Shown: positions 46,726 through 57,025, numbered from the stretch's first letter. The stretch: DNA of 64,000 nt from Sphingorhabdus wooponensis (GCF_003933235.1 NZ_RWJI01000001.1:1432001-1496000), one strand, 5' to 3'. Numbers and translations: made by a program. Notes: generated by a model from the sequence alone, not told the origin.

Positions 46726-47631
46726 GTGACCTTGATGACCGACACAGTTTTAATTCTTGATGGCGGCACGGGCCGGGAGCTTGCGCGGCGTGGTGCGCCC
46801 TTTCGCCAGCCCGAATGGTCGGCGCTGGCGCTGATGGAAGCCCCGCAGTTCGTTAGTACAGTCCACCGCGCTTATGTCGATGCTGGTGCGGACGTCATAA
46901 CCACCAATTCATATGCGCTTGTGCCCTTTCATATCGGCGCGGAGCGCTTTGCGCGCGAAGGTGCTTCGCTTGCGGCGCGCGCGGGGCAATTGGCGCGCGA
47001 TGTGGCGGATGCATCGCCGCAAGCTGTGCGCGTCGCCGGTTCGCTGCCGCCTGTTTGTGGTTCCTACCGCCCGGATCTTGTTGACCTTGATCGCGCCCGT
47101 CCAATTCTGGAAGTCCTGATCGGCGCACTCGCTCCAAATGTTGACCATTGGCTTGCCGAAACACTGTCGTCATTGGCCGAGGCCCGCTTATGTGCCACGC
47201 TCACCGCCCCGACGGATAAAGCATTATGGCTTTCCTTCACATTGGAGGACGAGGCTGCCACGGACGCCCCCGCCCTGCGCTCCGGCGAGAGCGTGACCGA
47301 GGCCGCTCGCCTTGCGCAAGAGGTCGGCGCGGCAGCCCTTCTGTTCAATTGCAGCCAACCTGAAGTAATGGAAGCCGCCGTCCAAGTTGCGCAGGCGCAA
47401 CTGGGGGCGGATAGCGCGATCCGCATCGGCGTGTATGCCAATGCCTTTCCACCCATGGCCGCTGATGCAGAAGCGAATTCGGGGCTCAGCCCGATCCGCG
47501 CGGACTTAACGCCCGAAGGCTATAAACGCTTTGCGGCCTCTTGGCACGCAGCGGGGGCCTCCATATTGGGCGGCTGTTGCGGGATTTGCCCTGAGCATAT
47601 CGCGGCGCTGCGCGCAGGCGTGACGGATTAG
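46726..47631 (+). CDS. Homocysteine S-methyltransferase family protein
   Basis: 301 residues from a GTG at 46726; an ATG at 46735 is equally plausible. The zinc-binding cysteines are present: FNCSQPE in the middle and GGCCGICPEHI near the end, with LDGGTGRELARRG and TNSYA at the start. Enzymes of this family transfer a methyl group from S-methylmethionine or similar donors to homocysteine (or selenocysteine). Convergent, overlapping by 4 bp, with the VOC gene. Confidence 0.9.
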   Translation: MTLMTDTVLILDGGTGRELARRGAPFRQPEWSALALMEAPQFVSTVHRAYVDAGADVITTNSYALVPFHIGAERFAREGASLAARAGQLARDVADASPQAVRVAGSLPPVCGSYRPDLVDLDRARPILEVLIGALAPNVDHWLAETLSSLAEARLCATLTAPTDKALWLSFTLEDEAATDAPALRSGESVTEAARLAQEVGAAALLFNCSQPEVMEAAVQVAQAQLGADSAIRIGVYANAFPPMAADAEANSGLSPIRADLTPEGYKRFAASWHAAGASILGGCCGICPEHIAALRAGVTD

Positions 47632-48179
47632 GACAATTTGTCCGGATCAGTATGCAGCCAATCAGCATGGCGCGGCGCTTTTTTAGTCGCGCTCCATTCC
47701 TGCAGCATCAACGGCGCGACGCGTTTTAATTCGGCATATTGTTCCGCAGTGCCAATGTTGCAGGCAAGCTCCAACCTATGCCCATTGGGATCAAAGAAAT
47801 AGATCGACCGGAATATGCCGTGAAAGGTCGGACCAACGACATCTATGCCTTGCGCCTCAATATGCGCCTTGGCGGTTAACAAAGCATCAATATCCGCAAC
47901 TTCAAACGCGATATGTTGCACCCAGGCCGGGGTATTGGGATCTTTGCCCATTTCCGGCTGGTTCGGCAGTTCGAAAAAGGCAAGGACATTGCCGCCGCCG
48001 CAATCCAAGAAAATATGCATATAGGGGTCATATTCGCCCGTGGATGGCACATAATCCTCGGCAAAGGCGGTGGTGAATTCCATACCCAAAACCCGCGCAT
48101 ACCAATCCGCCGTCGCCTTGGCGTCCTTGCACCGATAGGCGACGTGATGAATACGGTTCAGCGTGATAGGCGCGGTCAT
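47628..48179 (-). CDS. VOC-family (glyoxalase/dioxygenase fold) protein
   Basis: 183 residues with the paired beta-alpha-beta-beta-beta motif: [28 protein letters not shown] at the start and [32 protein letters not shown] later. Metal ligands would be the His near 11 (HHVAYRC), His in VQHIAFEV and Glu in RLELA. Coupled by ATGA to the HPPD gene, so it probably acts in tyrosine/aromatic breakdown, but the exact reaction is unknown. Confidence 0.85.
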   Translation of the reverse strand: MTAPITLNRIHHVAYRCKDAKATADWYARVLGMEFTTAFAEDYVPSTGEYDPYMHIFLDCGGGNVLAFFELPNQPEMGKDPNTPAWVQHIAFEVADIDALLTAKAHIEAQGIDVVGPTFHGIFRSIYFFDPNGHRLELACNIGTAEQYAELKRVAPLMLQEWSATKKAPRHADWLHTDPDKLS

Positions 48180-49264
48180 GCCGCGGGCTCCGTTACCGTC
48201 AACGCGCCGCGTTCAATCTGGTCGCGCTCGATGCTTTTGAACAAAGCAGTGAAGTTGCCTTCACCAAAGCCTTCGTCTTTTTTGCGCTGAATGAATTCGA
48301 AGAACACAGGGCCGATCATGGTTTGCGAGAATATCTGCAGCAACAAACGTGGATCGCCATCTTGCGTCGAACCATCGAGCAAAATACCACGCGATTGCAG
48401 TTCTTCAACCGGCTCGCCATGGCCGGGCAAGCGTTCTTCAAGCATGTCATAATAAGCCTTGGGCGGTGGCGGCGCGAAGGGCGTGCCCAGCGCCTTTAAC
48501 CGATCCCAGCAAGCTGGCAAGTCATCACAAGAAAAGGCGATATGTTGAATGCCTTCGCCATTATAGGCACGCAGATATTCCTCAATCTGTCCGCCGCCGC
48601 CGCTGCCTTCTTCATTCAAGGGAATGCGGATTTTGCCGTCCGGCGCGGTCATCGCGCGACTGGTGAGGCCGGTATATTCGCCCTTAATGTCGAAATAGCG
48701 AATTTCGCGGAAGTTGAAGACGCGTTCGTAAAAACGGCTCCAATGCGCCATGCGTCCGCCATAGACATTGTGCGTAAGGTGATCGATGATCTTGAACCCC
48801 GCACCCACCGGATTGCGGTCCACACCGGGCAGATAGTCGAAATCAATGTCATAAATCGACAGTGCATCGCCGTAACGATCCACAAGGTAAATCATCGCGC
48901 CACCAATGCCGCGAATGGCGGGTAAACGCAGCTCCATCGGCCCAGTGCGCGTTTCAACGGGTTCCGCGCCACGCGCAATCGCTTCGTCATAGGCTAGGCG
49001 CGCGTTCTTGACGCGGAACGCCATGCCACATGCCGATGGGCCATGTTCTGCCGCGAAATAGGCCGCAGGGCTTTTGGGTTCGTAATTGGCGATCAGGTTG
49101 ATCTCGCCTTGCCGCCACAGGTCGACATCCTTTGACCGATGCCGCGCGATGCGGCTGAAACCCATGCGTTCAAACACGGGCTCCAGCAGGCCTTTTTCCG
49201 GCGCGGAAAATTCGATGAATTCGAACCCATCGAGTCCCAACGGGTTTTCGAACAAATCGGCCAT
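48176..49264 (-). CDS. hppD: 4-hydroxyphenylpyruvate dioxygenase
   Basis: 362 residues from the ATG at 49264 (GCAGGAG upstream). Two VOC domains with the catalytic iron ligands expected in [31 protein letters not shown] and [10 protein letters not shown], the last two being diagnostic for HPPD. Converts 4-hydroxyphenylpyruvate to homogentisate. First gene of a two-gene unit with the VOC protein. No homogentisate dioxygenase is present in the window. Confidence 0.93.
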   Translation of the reverse strand: MADLFENPLGLDGFEFIEFSAPEKGLLEPVFERMGFSRIARHRSKDVDLWRQGEINLIANYEPKSPAAYFAAEHGPSACGMAFRVKNARLAYDEAIARGAEPVETRTGPMELRLPAIRGIGGAMIYLVDRYGDALSIYDIDFDYLPGVDRNPVGAGFKIIDHLTHNVYGGRMAHWSRFYERVFNFREIRYFDIKGEYTGLTSRAMTAPDGKIRIPLNEEGSGGGGQIEEYLRAYNGEGIQHIAFSCDDLPACWDRLKALGTPFAPPPPKAYYDMLEERLPGHGEPVEELQSRGILLDGSTQDGDPRLLLQIFSQTMIGPVFFEFIQRKKDEGFGEGNFTALFKSIERDQIERGALTVTEPAA

Positions 49265-49340
49265 ATACGCTCCTGCAAAATTGGTTACATTTGAAACCAA
49301 TTTACGTCATTGCGGATCGCGCGTCAATGTGCCTGACGGT

Positions 49341-49609
49341 TTAGGGTCAGGACCACTTAAATCCACCTTCGCGGCGTCAAAATGGCAAAGATATCGAAGG
49401 AAAATGTCCGCCGCAGGCAGTCAATCTGCCTGCAAGGGCGTTTCCCTTTGAGATCGAAGCCATTTTGACGTCCGCAGGATTTGACCCATTTTGCCCAGGA
49501 CGTCTTTGGCAAGCTTGGACTTAGAACCACTAAGCCCGGCGCTTGCCGCATAGCCATGAGCAAAATGGCCTCAAACCGCGAAGGTGGATTTAAGTGGTCC
49601 TGACCCTAA
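49341..49609. mobile_element. MITE-like element with 34-bp perfect terminal inverted repeats
   Basis: Most of the 460-bp gap between hppD and rpmH. The 34-bp ends 49341-49374 and 49576-49609 are exact inverted copies. Inside are a second inverted pair, CGTCAAAATGGC at 49375-49386 and GCCATTTTGACG at 49459-49470, and a hairpin GCAGGCAG-TCAAT-CTGCCTGC at 49413-49433. An open frame on the minus strand (49357-49563, 68 codons) has no recognisable domain. I see no clear target-site duplication. It is a non-autonomous element or structured repeat by its shape; no transposase is present. Confidence 0.75.
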
Positions 49610-49724
49610 CCCGTGTTGACTTTTCGCCATGCTGACCGTAACGGCCACTGCAACAGAAAAGGTCGCTGGGAAGATTCGGCGACTATTTTCATTTCAAGAC
49701 GCAAAAAATTTAAGGATTATAGTC

Positions 49725-49859
49725 ATGAAGCGCACTTTTCAGCCGAGCAATCTCGTGCGTGCCCGTCGCCACGGTTTTCGTCTTCGCATGTCAACCGCTG
49801 CTGGCCGCAACATCCTGAACGCACGTCGCGCACGCGGCCGCAAGAAGCTCTCGGCTTAA
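49725..49859 (+). CDS. rpmH: 50S ribosomal protein L34
   Basis: 44 residues, [19 protein letters not shown]... with the Arg/Lys-rich C-terminus usual for L34. ATG at 49725; the frame is open further upstream, but only this start gives the family N-terminus. Followed by rnpA after 23 bp. Confidence 0.98.
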   Translation: MKRTFQPSNLVRARRHGFRLRMSTAAGRNILNARRARGRKKLSA

Positions 49860-49882
49860 TCACCGAGCAGGCGAACCGCGAC

Positions 49883-50218
49883 ATGCGCGGTTACAGCGTT
49901 ATCACAAAAAGGTCAGATTTTCTGGCTGCCAACCGGGGGAAGCGATATGCAACTCCCGGTTTTGTTTTGCTTGTGAAAGACAGGCAGGATGAAAGCGCCG
50001 ATATCCGGCTGGGCATTACCATCACTAAAAAAGTCGGCAACGCCGTCGTTCGCAACCGCATGCGCCGCCGCTTTCGCGCGCTCGCGCAGGAAATGCTCGC
50101 ACACAATGGCAAGGCAGGCGCAGATCATATTCTGATTGGCCGCGATAGTGGGATTGAACGGGACTTTGCCGCATTGCGCGCAGACATGACCAAGGCGTTG
50201 GGAAAGTTATGCGGCTGA
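49883..50218 (+). CDS. rnpA: Ribonuclease P protein component
   Basis: 111 residues with the RNR signature VVRNRMRRRFR (about 54-65) and the N-terminal ITKRSDFL. It assists the catalytic RNA of RNase P in 5' processing of tRNAs. The open frame begins inside rpmH, as is often the case; the ATG at 49883 is the standard start. Confidence 0.95.
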   Translation: MRGYSVITKRSDFLAANRGKRYATPGFVLLVKDRQDESADIRLGITITKKVGNAVVRNRMRRRFRALAQEMLAHNGKAGADHILIGRDSGIERDFAALRADMTKALGKLCG

Positions 50219-50267
50219 TGACCAATAACCCAAATCCGCTCCTTCAACGTGCGACGGCGAGGATGAC

Positions 50268-50480
50268 ATGATTGCAAAGCTTTTCATCCTTGTCGCACGG
50301 GCCTGGCAGATCGGTCCATCGCGCATTTTACCGCCGACATGTAGATATAGCCCAAGCTGTTCGGCTTATGCGATTACGGCGCTACAAAAATATGGCGCAA
50401 TTAAGGGTGGCTGGCTGGCCATCAAACGGCTATTGCGCTGCCAACCATGGGGTGGGCACGGATATGATCCCGTGCCATGA
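50268..50480 (+). CDS. yidD: Membrane protein insertion efficiency factor YidD
   Basis: 70 residues with the whole family pattern: [22 protein letters not shown] and [14 protein letters not shown]. Three conserved cysteines are present. GAGG upstream of the ATG. Between rnpA and yidC as in most bacteria. Confidence 0.96.
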   Translation: MIAKLFILVARAWQIGPSRILPPTCRYSPSCSAYAITALQKYGAIKGGWLAIKRLLRCQPWGGHGYDPVP

Positions 50481-50514
50481 AGCTCCATTTACGGATTAAC
50501 GGGGAATTTTAGAC

Positions 50515-52284
50515 GTGGACGATAAACGCAACCTGATATTTGCAGTATTGCTGACGGGCCTCATCCTGTTCGGTTGGCCCTATGTTGCCAGCTATTTCTT
50601 CCCCACGCCGGCGCCCGTGACCAGCACAGCAGCATCCACCGCAAGCCCCGCAGGCGCGGCGACGTCTGATGTGTCTGTTGAAGCCGCACCCGCCAAGGTT
50701 CAGGCCGTTCCAATCGGCACTGCCCTGCAATCTTCGGCACGCGTGCTTGTCGAAACACCCAAGCTGAAAGGCTCAATCAATCTTGAGGGCGCGAAAATCG
50801 ACGACCTTGTGTTGCTCACCCACCGTACGGAACTTGCCAAGGATTCGGCGCCAGTTCGCCTGTTTGCACCATCTGGCACCAAAAACGCTTATTTCGCACG
50901 CTTTGGCTGGGCCGGCACGGGCATCACTGCCCCAGATGACAAGACCGTATGGACACCCAGCGGCACTAAGCTGACGCCATCCACGCCTGTGACCTTGAGC
51001 TGGACCAATGCCCAAAGTCAGAAGTTTGAAATTGCACTGTCGATTGACGATAATTTCATGATTACGGCAAAGCAGCGCTTCATCAATAATAATACGGCGC
51101 CTGTCGAAATCGCCAATTTCGCGTTGCTTAGCCGCACCGGCAAGCCCGCAGACGCGACATCGGGTGGCTCTATATTCACGCATATTCACATCGGTCCGAT
51201 GGGCGTTTTTGATGACCAGCCCAATTATGATTGGGGCTATGTCGATGTGGAAGAAAATAAGGGTGAAGCATCATTCACCAGCACAGGCGGCTGGTTGGGC
51301 TTTACCGATAAATATTGGCTAGGCGCGCTGATTCCAGATCAGAAAACGCCAGTCTCGGCAAAATTCCGCGCGAGCGGCGATGTCTATCAAGCACAAGTCA
51401 TCCCAACGCGTTATAACAGCGTTGCCGCTGGCGCTGCATATGACAGCAGCTCACGTTTGTTTGCGGGCGCCAAAGAAATGGCCGTCCTCAACGCCTATTC
51501 CCAAGATTTGGGTATTCCATATCTGGACTATGCCATTGACTGGGGTTGGTTCTGGTTCATCGCCATTCCCTTCTTCTGGATCCTCCATTGGCTATTTGGC
51601 GTATTCGGTAACTTTGGCGTTGCCATCATTGGTCTAACCATCATTGTCCGCTTGGTCATGTATCCCGTCGCGCAAAAGCAATTTGCGTCTATGGCGCAGA
51701 TGCGTGCGGTGCAGCCGAAGCTCAAGGCACTGCAAGAACGCTGGAAAGACGATAAGCCGCGTCTGCAGCAAGAAATGATGCAGCTATATAAAGAAGAAAA
51801 AGTGAACCCGCTCGCGGGCTGCCTTCCCATATTGCTGCAAATTCCGATTTTCTTCGCGCTGTATAAAATTCTGCTGCTGTCGATTGAAATGCGTCACCAG
51901 CCCTTCGTCTTATGGTTGAAGGATTTGTCCGCACCCGACCCGTTGACGCCCATCAACCTGTTTGGATTGCTGCCATTCGATCCGCCATCTTTCATCGCCA
52001 TTGGCATATTGCCAATCTTGTTGGGCGTGACGATGTGGTTGATGCAGCGCCTGAACCCGCAACCTATGGACGAAGTGCAAAAGCAGGTCTTTGCAGTCAT
52101 GCCATGGTTCCTGATGTTCATCATGGCCCCCTTTGCCGCTGGTCTTCAGCTCTATTGGGTGATGTCCAACCTCGTGTCGATTGCCCAGCAAAAGTGGCTT
52201 TATTCACGCCATCCCATTTTGCGCGAGCAAATGGCCCGTGAAGCCCAAGAAAAGGCGCAGGCGAAAGCGAATGCCAAGGCGTGA
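50515..52284 (+). CDS. yidC: Membrane protein insertase YidC
   Basis: 589 residues from a GTG at 50515. N-terminal helix, a large periplasmic domain rich in Ala/Pro at its start (about 30-65), and the C-terminal insertase core with WFWFIAIPFFWILHWLFG, EEKVNPLAGCLPILLQIPIFFALYK and MPWFLMFIMAPFAAGLQLYWVMSN. Its stop overlaps engB by 4 bp (GTGA). Confidence 0.97.
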   Translation: MDDKRNLIFAVLLTGLILFGWPYVASYFFPTPAPVTSTAASTASPAGAATSDVSVEAAPAKVQAVPIGTALQSSARVLVETPKLKGSINLEGAKIDDLVLLTHRTELAKDSAPVRLFAPSGTKNAYFARFGWAGTGITAPDDKTVWTPSGTKLTPSTPVTLSWTNAQSQKFEIALSIDDNFMITAKQRFINNNTAPVEIANFALLSRTGKPADATSGGSIFTHIHIGPMGVFDDQPNYDWGYVDVEENKGEASFTSTGGWLGFTDKYWLGALIPDQKTPVSAKFRASGDVYQAQVIPTRYNSVAAGAAYDSSSRLFAGAKEMAVLNAYSQDLGIPYLDYAIDWGWFWFIAIPFFWILHWLFGVFGNFGVAIIGLTIIVRLVMYPVAQKQFASMAQMRAVQPKLKALQERWKDDKPRLQQEMMQLYKEEKVNPLAGCLPILLQIPIFFALYKILLLSIEMRHQPFVLWLKDLSAPDPLTPINLFGLLPFDPPSFIAIGILPILLGVTMWLMQRLNPQPMDEVQKQVFAVMPWFLMFIMAPFAAGLQLYWVMSNLVSIAQQKWLYSRHPILREQMAREAQEKAQAKANAKA

Positions 52285-52901
52285 CCGAAACGACGACTAA
52301 AATCTTTTCAGGGCCCATAAGCTTCCTGAAATCCGCGCCAAAGCTTGAATTTCTGCCCGAACCAACGGTGCCGGAAATCGCGTTTGCGGGTCGGTCAAAT
52401 GTCGGCAAGTCGAGCCTGATCAATGCGCTCGTCAACCGCAACAATCTGGCGCGCGCGTCGAATACGCCGGGTCGCACACAAGAATTGAACTTCTTTGATG
52501 TGGGCGATCCTGCGGTATTTCGTATCGTTGATATGCCCGGCTATGGCTATGCCAAAGCACCGATCAAAACCGTGCAGCAATGGCGCTATCTGATTAATGA
52601 TTATCTGCGGGGGCGCGTGGTGTTGAAGCGCGTGTTCGTCCTGATCGATAGCCGCCATGGCATTAAAGAGGTTGATCATGACATCATGTCGATGCTCGAT
52701 AGCGCCGCAATCAGCTATCGCATCGTGCTTACCAAGACCGACAAGATTAAGGCCAGCGACTTGGCCGCGGTTGAAACCGACACTATGGCAAAGCTGCGCA
52801 AGCATGTGGCGGCTTATCCGGACTTGTCGGTGACCTCCGCCGAAAAACGCGGCGGGATTGAAGACCTGCGCGCGGCGGTATTGGAAGCTGTGGCCTCGTA
52901 A
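52281..52901 (+). CDS. engB: Ribosome biogenesis GTPase EngB (YihA/YsxC)
   Basis: 206 residues starting with GTG within the yidC stop. G1 GRSNVGKSSL, G3 DMPGYGYA, G4 TKTDK and G5-like TSAEKRGG are all intact. It assists 50S subunit assembly. Last gene of the rpmH-rnpA-yidD-yidC-engB cluster. Confidence 0.96.
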   Translation: MTETTTKIFSGPISFLKSAPKLEFLPEPTVPEIAFAGRSNVGKSSLINALVNRNNLARASNTPGRTQELNFFDVGDPAVFRIVDMPGYGYAKAPIKTVQQWRYLINDYLRGRVVLKRVFVLIDSRHGIKEVDHDIMSMLDSAAISYRIVLTKTDKIKASDLAAVETDTMAKLRKHVAAYPDLSVTSAEKRGGIEDLRAAVLEAVAS

Positions 52902-52966
52902 ATACTCCAGTGGCTTTGCGCCTCTGCCTCTCGACAGAAAAGCAAATAACGGCCATGTAAGGTCGC

Positions 52967-53635
52967 ATGACCTTGAAACTCATCATTGGAAACAAAGCCT
53001 ATTCAAGCTGGTCGCTGCGCGGCTGGCTCGCGGCGAAACAATCTGGCCTGCATTTTGAAGAGGTCATCGTCCCTTTATATGGAACGGACTGGGATCGACG
53101 CAAACATGAGGCTGACATTGCGCCATCGTCGGGTAAGGTCCCGATCTTGTGGGACGGAGAGGCCGTCGTCTGGGACAGCATGGCGATCATCGATTATCTT
53201 GCCGACAAGGTCGGGCGTGACCGTTTTTGGCCCAAGGACCCGGTGGCGCGCGGCATGGCACGTTCCATGGCGGCGGAAATGCATTCAGGCTATTTATCCT
53301 TGCGCCGCGAATGCCCGATGAACACACGCAGAACCGATAAAGACCTAACATTTTCCGAAGAAACCCAGGCCGACGCAATTCGCATATTGCAAAACTGGGC
53401 AGAGGCACGATCGCGCTTTGGCAAGGAAGGGCCATATCTGTTCGGCACGTTCAGCGCAGCAGATATTATGCTCGCCCCCGTGGTGTCGCGCTTTGTGACC
53501 TATGGTTTCACCCTGCCGGGCTTTGCCCAAGCCTATGCCGACGCCATAATGATGCATCCATGGATGGAACAATGGTACGCCGCCGCTGCCGAAGAGCCGT
53601 GGACGATAGAACGCTTCGAGAGCGCTTTTACTTGA
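52967..53635 (+). CDS. Glutathione S-transferase family protein
   Basis: 222 residues: thioredoxin-like N-terminal domain (MTLKLIIGNKAYSSWSLRGWLA; SGKVPILWDGEAVVWDSMAIIDYLAD, with the cis-Pro in VPIL and the glutathione-binding DS) and an all-alpha C-terminal domain. Serine in SSWS is the probable catalytic residue. Specific substrate unknown. Convergent overlap of 8 bp with the cupin gene. Confidence 0.9.
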   Translation: MTLKLIIGNKAYSSWSLRGWLAAKQSGLHFEEVIVPLYGTDWDRRKHEADIAPSSGKVPILWDGEAVVWDSMAIIDYLADKVGRDRFWPKDPVARGMARSMAAEMHSGYLSLRRECPMNTRRTDKDLTFSEETQADAIRILQNWAEARSRFGKEGPYLFGTFSAADIMLAPVVSRFVTYGFTLPGFAQAYADAIMMHPWMEQWYAAAAEEPWTIERFESAFT

Positions 53636-54092
53636 TACGCTTCGTCGGGTAAGGCGTGCCGTCTTTGTGGAAATAGCCTTCGTCTCCGAACGTCATATCG
53701 ATATCGGCATAAACGCCGCCCGCCCCGCGATCACCAGCGCCGATAGCAACAAAAACACAGTCTTGGCCGCTTCGGTTAATGAGATGATGTCCGTTAGGCA
53801 CCCCAGCCGCCCACGCGGCGACGTCGCCTGCACGCAACATTGTCTCGCCGCCGTCTTCGACCAGCACAGCCTCACCGGACAAAATGATGACCAGCTCATC
53901 CTCTTTATGATGCCAATGCCGGTGCGAAGACCATCCACCCGGCTTCAGCACCACATGGCTCGCGCCTATCTGAGTTAGGCCCGCTGCGGGCGCGAGCCTG
54001 CGCCACCAACGACCTTCGACTTCAGCGTTATAAGGCTCGGGATAACCCGTATCGTTGCATTGCGCGATTGCCTCTATGTCTAACTTCGGCAT
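53628..54092 (-). CDS. Cupin-domain protein
   Basis: 154 residues with a single cupin barrel: metal-binding HWHHKEDELVIILSGE (about 58-74) and PNGHHLINRS (about 98-107). Most cupins of this type bind a transition metal and act as enzymes or sugar/stress sensors; the precise role is not apparent. Follows aroC by 9 bp on the same strand. Confidence 0.85.
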   Translation of the reverse strand: MPKLDIEAIAQCNDTGYPEPYNAEVEGRWWRRLAPAAGLTQIGASHVVLKPGGWSSHRHWHHKEDELVIILSGEAVLVEDGGETMLRAGDVAAWAAGVPNGHHLINRSGQDCVFVAIGAGDRGAGGVYADIDMTFGDEGYFHKDGTPYPTKRIK

Positions 54093-54101
54093 CGCGAACG
54101 C

Positions 54102-55178
54102 CTACCCGCATTGTGCGCGGTGCAACAGCTTCTGATCCGCCAGAACCAGCGCCATCATCGCCGCGACCACGGGTGTGCCCCGGATACCTACGCAAGGGTC
54201 GTGGCGGCCTTTGGTGACGATGTCCGTTGCGTCGCCATCACGGGTGACGGTTTCAACGGGCGTGAGGATGGACGATGTCGGTTTGAACGCGACGCGCACC
54301 AAAATAGGCTGCCCTGTCGAAATACCGCCCGCAATGCCACCTGCATTATTCGCAAGAAATTCGGGATGGTTGGACCCTGCACTGGCGGGCCGCATCCGGT
54401 CGGCATTTTCCTCACCACGCAAACGCGCTGCGCCAAAGCCTGCGCCAATTTCAACGCCCTTTACCGCGTTGATGCTCATCATCGCTGACGCCAGCTCACT
54501 GTCCAGCTTGGCATAAAGCGGCGCGCCCCAGCCGGGGGGAACGCCTGTGGCAACGCATTCGATCACCGCGCCGAGCGAGGAACCAGCCTTGCGTGCTTCG
54601 TCGACCAATTTTTCCCAACGCCCCGCAGCCGCTTCATCGGGGCAGAAAAACGGGTTTTTATCAATTTGTGATGCTTCAAAATTATCGCGATTAATCGCAT
54701 CGCCACCGATTTCGGCAACATAAGCGATAATTTCGACATCGGGAATGACAGCGCGTGCGACTGCGCCAGCCGCGACGCGTGCGGCGGTTTCACGGGCGCT
54801 GGATCGGCCGCCGCCGCGATAATCGCGAAAGCCATATTTGGCATCATAGCTGTAATCAGCGTGGCCAGGACGATAGGCCTTGGCGACCTCTGAATAGTCC
54901 TTAGATCGTTGATCCACATTTTCAATCATCAGCGAAATCGGCGTTCCGGTGGTGCGGCCTTCAAACACGCCGGACAATATCCGCACGGCATCGGGTTCCT
55001 GCCGCTGGGTGGTGAAACGCGACGTGCCGGGACGGCGCTGGTCCAGAAATGGCTGGATATCGGCTTCGGACAACGCGAGGCCGGGAGGGCAGCCATCGAC
55101 CAACGCACCCAGCGCTGGGCCATGCGATTCGCCCCATGTCGAAAAACGGAACACGCGGCCAAAGGTATTAAAGCTCAT
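54102..55178 (-). CDS. aroC: Chorismate synthase
   Basis: 358 residues, normal length. FMN-dependent enzyme forming chorismate from EPSP. Family signatures: [27 protein letters not shown] at the N-terminus, then [30 protein letters not shown], and [17 protein letters not shown] near the end. Single gene; fabI precedes it by 49 bp. Confidence 0.97.
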   Translation of the reverse strand: MSFNTFGRVFRFSTWGESHGPALGALVDGCPPGLALSEADIQPFLDQRRPGTSRFTTQRQEPDAVRILSGVFEGRTTGTPISLMIENVDQRSKDYSEVAKAYRPGHADYSYDAKYGFRDYRGGGRSSARETAARVAAGAVARAVIPDVEIIAYVAEIGGDAINRDNFEASQIDKNPFFCPDEAAAGRWEKLVDEARKAGSSLGAVIECVATGVPPGWGAPLYAKLDSELASAMMSINAVKGVEIGAGFGAARLRGEENADRMRPASAGSNHPEFLANNAGGIAGGISTGQPILVRVAFKPTSSILTPVETVTRDGDATDIVTKGRHDPCVGIRGTPVVAAMMALVLADQKLLHRAQCG

Positions 55179-55227
55179 TTGCTGTTTCCGTTTTCTTCAA
55201 TTGTCCCGAACGCTCGCCCTGCGAACA

Positions 55228-56055
55228 TCAGAGCGTGCTGATATCAGGAGCATCCTCCTGCTTCATGCCGACAGTATGATATCCTGCATCAACATGGTGG
55301 GTTTCGCCGGTCACCCCTGCTGCGAGATCGGACAGGAAATAGAGCGCCGAAGAACCCACATCATCAATCGTCACATTACGACGCAGCGGGGTGTTCAGCT
55401 CATTCCATTTCAAAATGTAACGGAAATCGCCAATGCCCGATGCCGCCAGCGTCTTGATAGGGCCAGCCGAAATCGCGTTGACGCGAATGCCCTGCGGCCC
55501 CACGTCATTGGCGAGATATTTGACTGATGTTTCCAGCGCTGCCTTTGCCACGCCCATGACGTTATAATGCGGCATAACCTTTTCCGCGCCATAATAGCTC
55601 AATGTCAGCATGGACCCGCCGCCTTCGCCCGTTTCAGGGTCGAGCGGCTTCATCATCGCAGCAGCGCGCTTGGCGACAGCGGTAAAGCTGTAGACGCTGA
55701 CATTCATGGTCAACAAAAAGTCTTCCAAACCAACGTCATAATATTTGCCGCGCAACGCCTCTTTATTGGTGAAGCCAATCGCGTGCACAACGAAGTCGAT
55801 GGTTGGCCATTTATCCGCCAGCGTTTCAAACGCGCGGTCGAGATTGGCCATGTCGGCCACGTCACAGTCGATCAGGAAATCACAACCCAGTTGCGCCGCC
55901 AATGGCCGCACCCGCTTTTCCATGACTTCGCCCTGATAGCTGAAGGCCAATTCGGCACCTTCGGCATGCAAGCGCTTTGCGATACCCCATGCGAGCGACT
56001 TATCATTGGCAAGCCCCATAATCAGCCCGCGTTTACCAGCCATCAATCCGGTCAT
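55228..56055 (-). CDS. fabI: Enoyl-ACP reductase FabI
   Basis: 275 residues; ATG at 56043 (residue 5) is also possible. A Rossmann fold with GLANDKSLAWGIAKRLHAEGAELAFSYQG and the catalytic Y-x6-K arrangement in SYYGAEKVMPHYNVMGVAKAALE. Final step of fatty-acid elongation and target of triclosan. Seven bp downstream of the YihY-family gene. Confidence 0.95.
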   Translation of the reverse strand: MTGLMAGKRGLIMGLANDKSLAWGIAKRLHAEGAELAFSYQGEVMEKRVRPLAAQLGCDFLIDCDVADMANLDRAFETLADKWPTIDFVVHAIGFTNKEALRGKYYDVGLEDFLLTMNVSVYSFTAVAKRAAAMMKPLDPETGEGGGSMLTLSYYGAEKVMPHYNVMGVAKAALETSVKYLANDVGPQGIRVNAISAGPIKTLAASGIGDFRYILKWNELNTPLRRNVTIDDVGSSALYFLSDLAAGVTGETHHVDAGYHTVGMKQEDAPDISTL

Positions 56056-56062
56056 ATTATCC

Positions 56063-57025
56063 TCATTCGTCCGCTATATGTGCTTTGACTTGCCTTAGTC
56101 CATTTTCATGGGCGTTGGCCAGCGCCGCGTTCAACTGCGCCCCTGTTACCAAGCCAAGGCCGATTAGGTAAAAGAAAATCAGCGCCAACATCACGCCGGC
56201 CAGACTGCCATAAGCCAGATCATAATTGCTCACACTGGATAGGAACCTAGGCAGCAACGCGGTTAACCCAAGCCACCAAATGCTCACAAAGGCGGGGCCG
56301 GGCCATTTTGGAAAATCCGAAGAGCGATATTTGGACGGCGTGAGCCCTGCAAAAATAACGTAAATCGCAACAAACAGTGTCACAAAGGGAATGATGCGGC
56401 CCCACGCAAAATAGCTCGCCACCGTCTGCGCGGTGGGGATGTAGCGATACACCAGATCCTCCGCCGCGGTGACCATGACTTGCGCGGAAAAAGCGCCCAT
56501 CGCCAGAACAACCGACGCGATAATCGCGCCCAAAGAGCCCAACCGATAATGCCAGAAGGCGCGGCTAGGCGTTGCACCATAAGCGCGATGCAAAACGTCA
56601 CGGAAGGTTTCGATAAGACTTGCCGCCGTCCACAGGCTAACCCCAGCGCTCAGCCATAATAACGGACCCGACCGCGCGGTCATGGCGGACTGGATAGGTC
56701 CTTGAAGGGCGCTGGCCACGCTGGGCGGCACCGTTTTGAAAAATGCTTCGATTAACGCGAGGCCAGATTCGGTTTGGCCAAAAGCCCCCGCGATTGCCGC
56801 CGCGACGACACAAAAGGCGAATAAGGATAGCAAGGACAGATAGGCGAAATTGCCCGCATGAATGAACCCGTCGCTATACACGCCGACGCCAACGCGCTTA
56901 ACCACTTCAACGACCTGACCTGGAAGGCCAAGCCGCGCAAACCATGTCGCTTCGCTTTCATTGGGGTGCGTTGTCGCCGGAAGATGCGCGCGCGCCTCCG
57001 GTGACAGAGGCGAAATTTCAGACAC
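56063..57025 (-). CDS. YihY/BrkB family membrane protein
   Basis: 320 residues with six membrane helices in the order typical of YihY (first near 55-80, last near 275-300), and TPSRAFWHYRLGSLGAIIASV in the middle. Formerly described as ribonuclease BN; transport or virulence roles have been proposed. Overlaps the DnaJ-like gene by 8 bp. Confidence 0.88.
   Translation of the reverse strand: MSEISPLSPEARAHLPATTHPNESEATWFARLGLPGQVVEVVKRVGVGVYSDGFIHAGNFAYLSLLSLFAFCVVAAAIAGAFGQTESGLALIEAFFKTVPPSVASALQGPIQSAMTARSGPLLWLSAGVSLWTAASLIETFRDVLHRAYGATPSRAFWHYRLGSLGAIIASVVLAMGAFSAQVMVTAAEDLVYRYIPTAQTVASYFAWGRIIPFVTLFVAIYVIFAGLTPSKYRSSDFPKWPGPAFVSIWWLGLTALLPRFLSSVSNYDLAYGSLAGVMLALIFFYLIGLGLVTGAQLNAALANAHENGLRQVKAHIADE

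Noticed and set aside
49357-49563. 68-codon ORF on the minus strand inside the inverted-repeat element
   Set aside because: No recognised domain or good ribosome site, and its sequence is dictated by the nested inverted repeats. Treated as part of the element rather than a gene.
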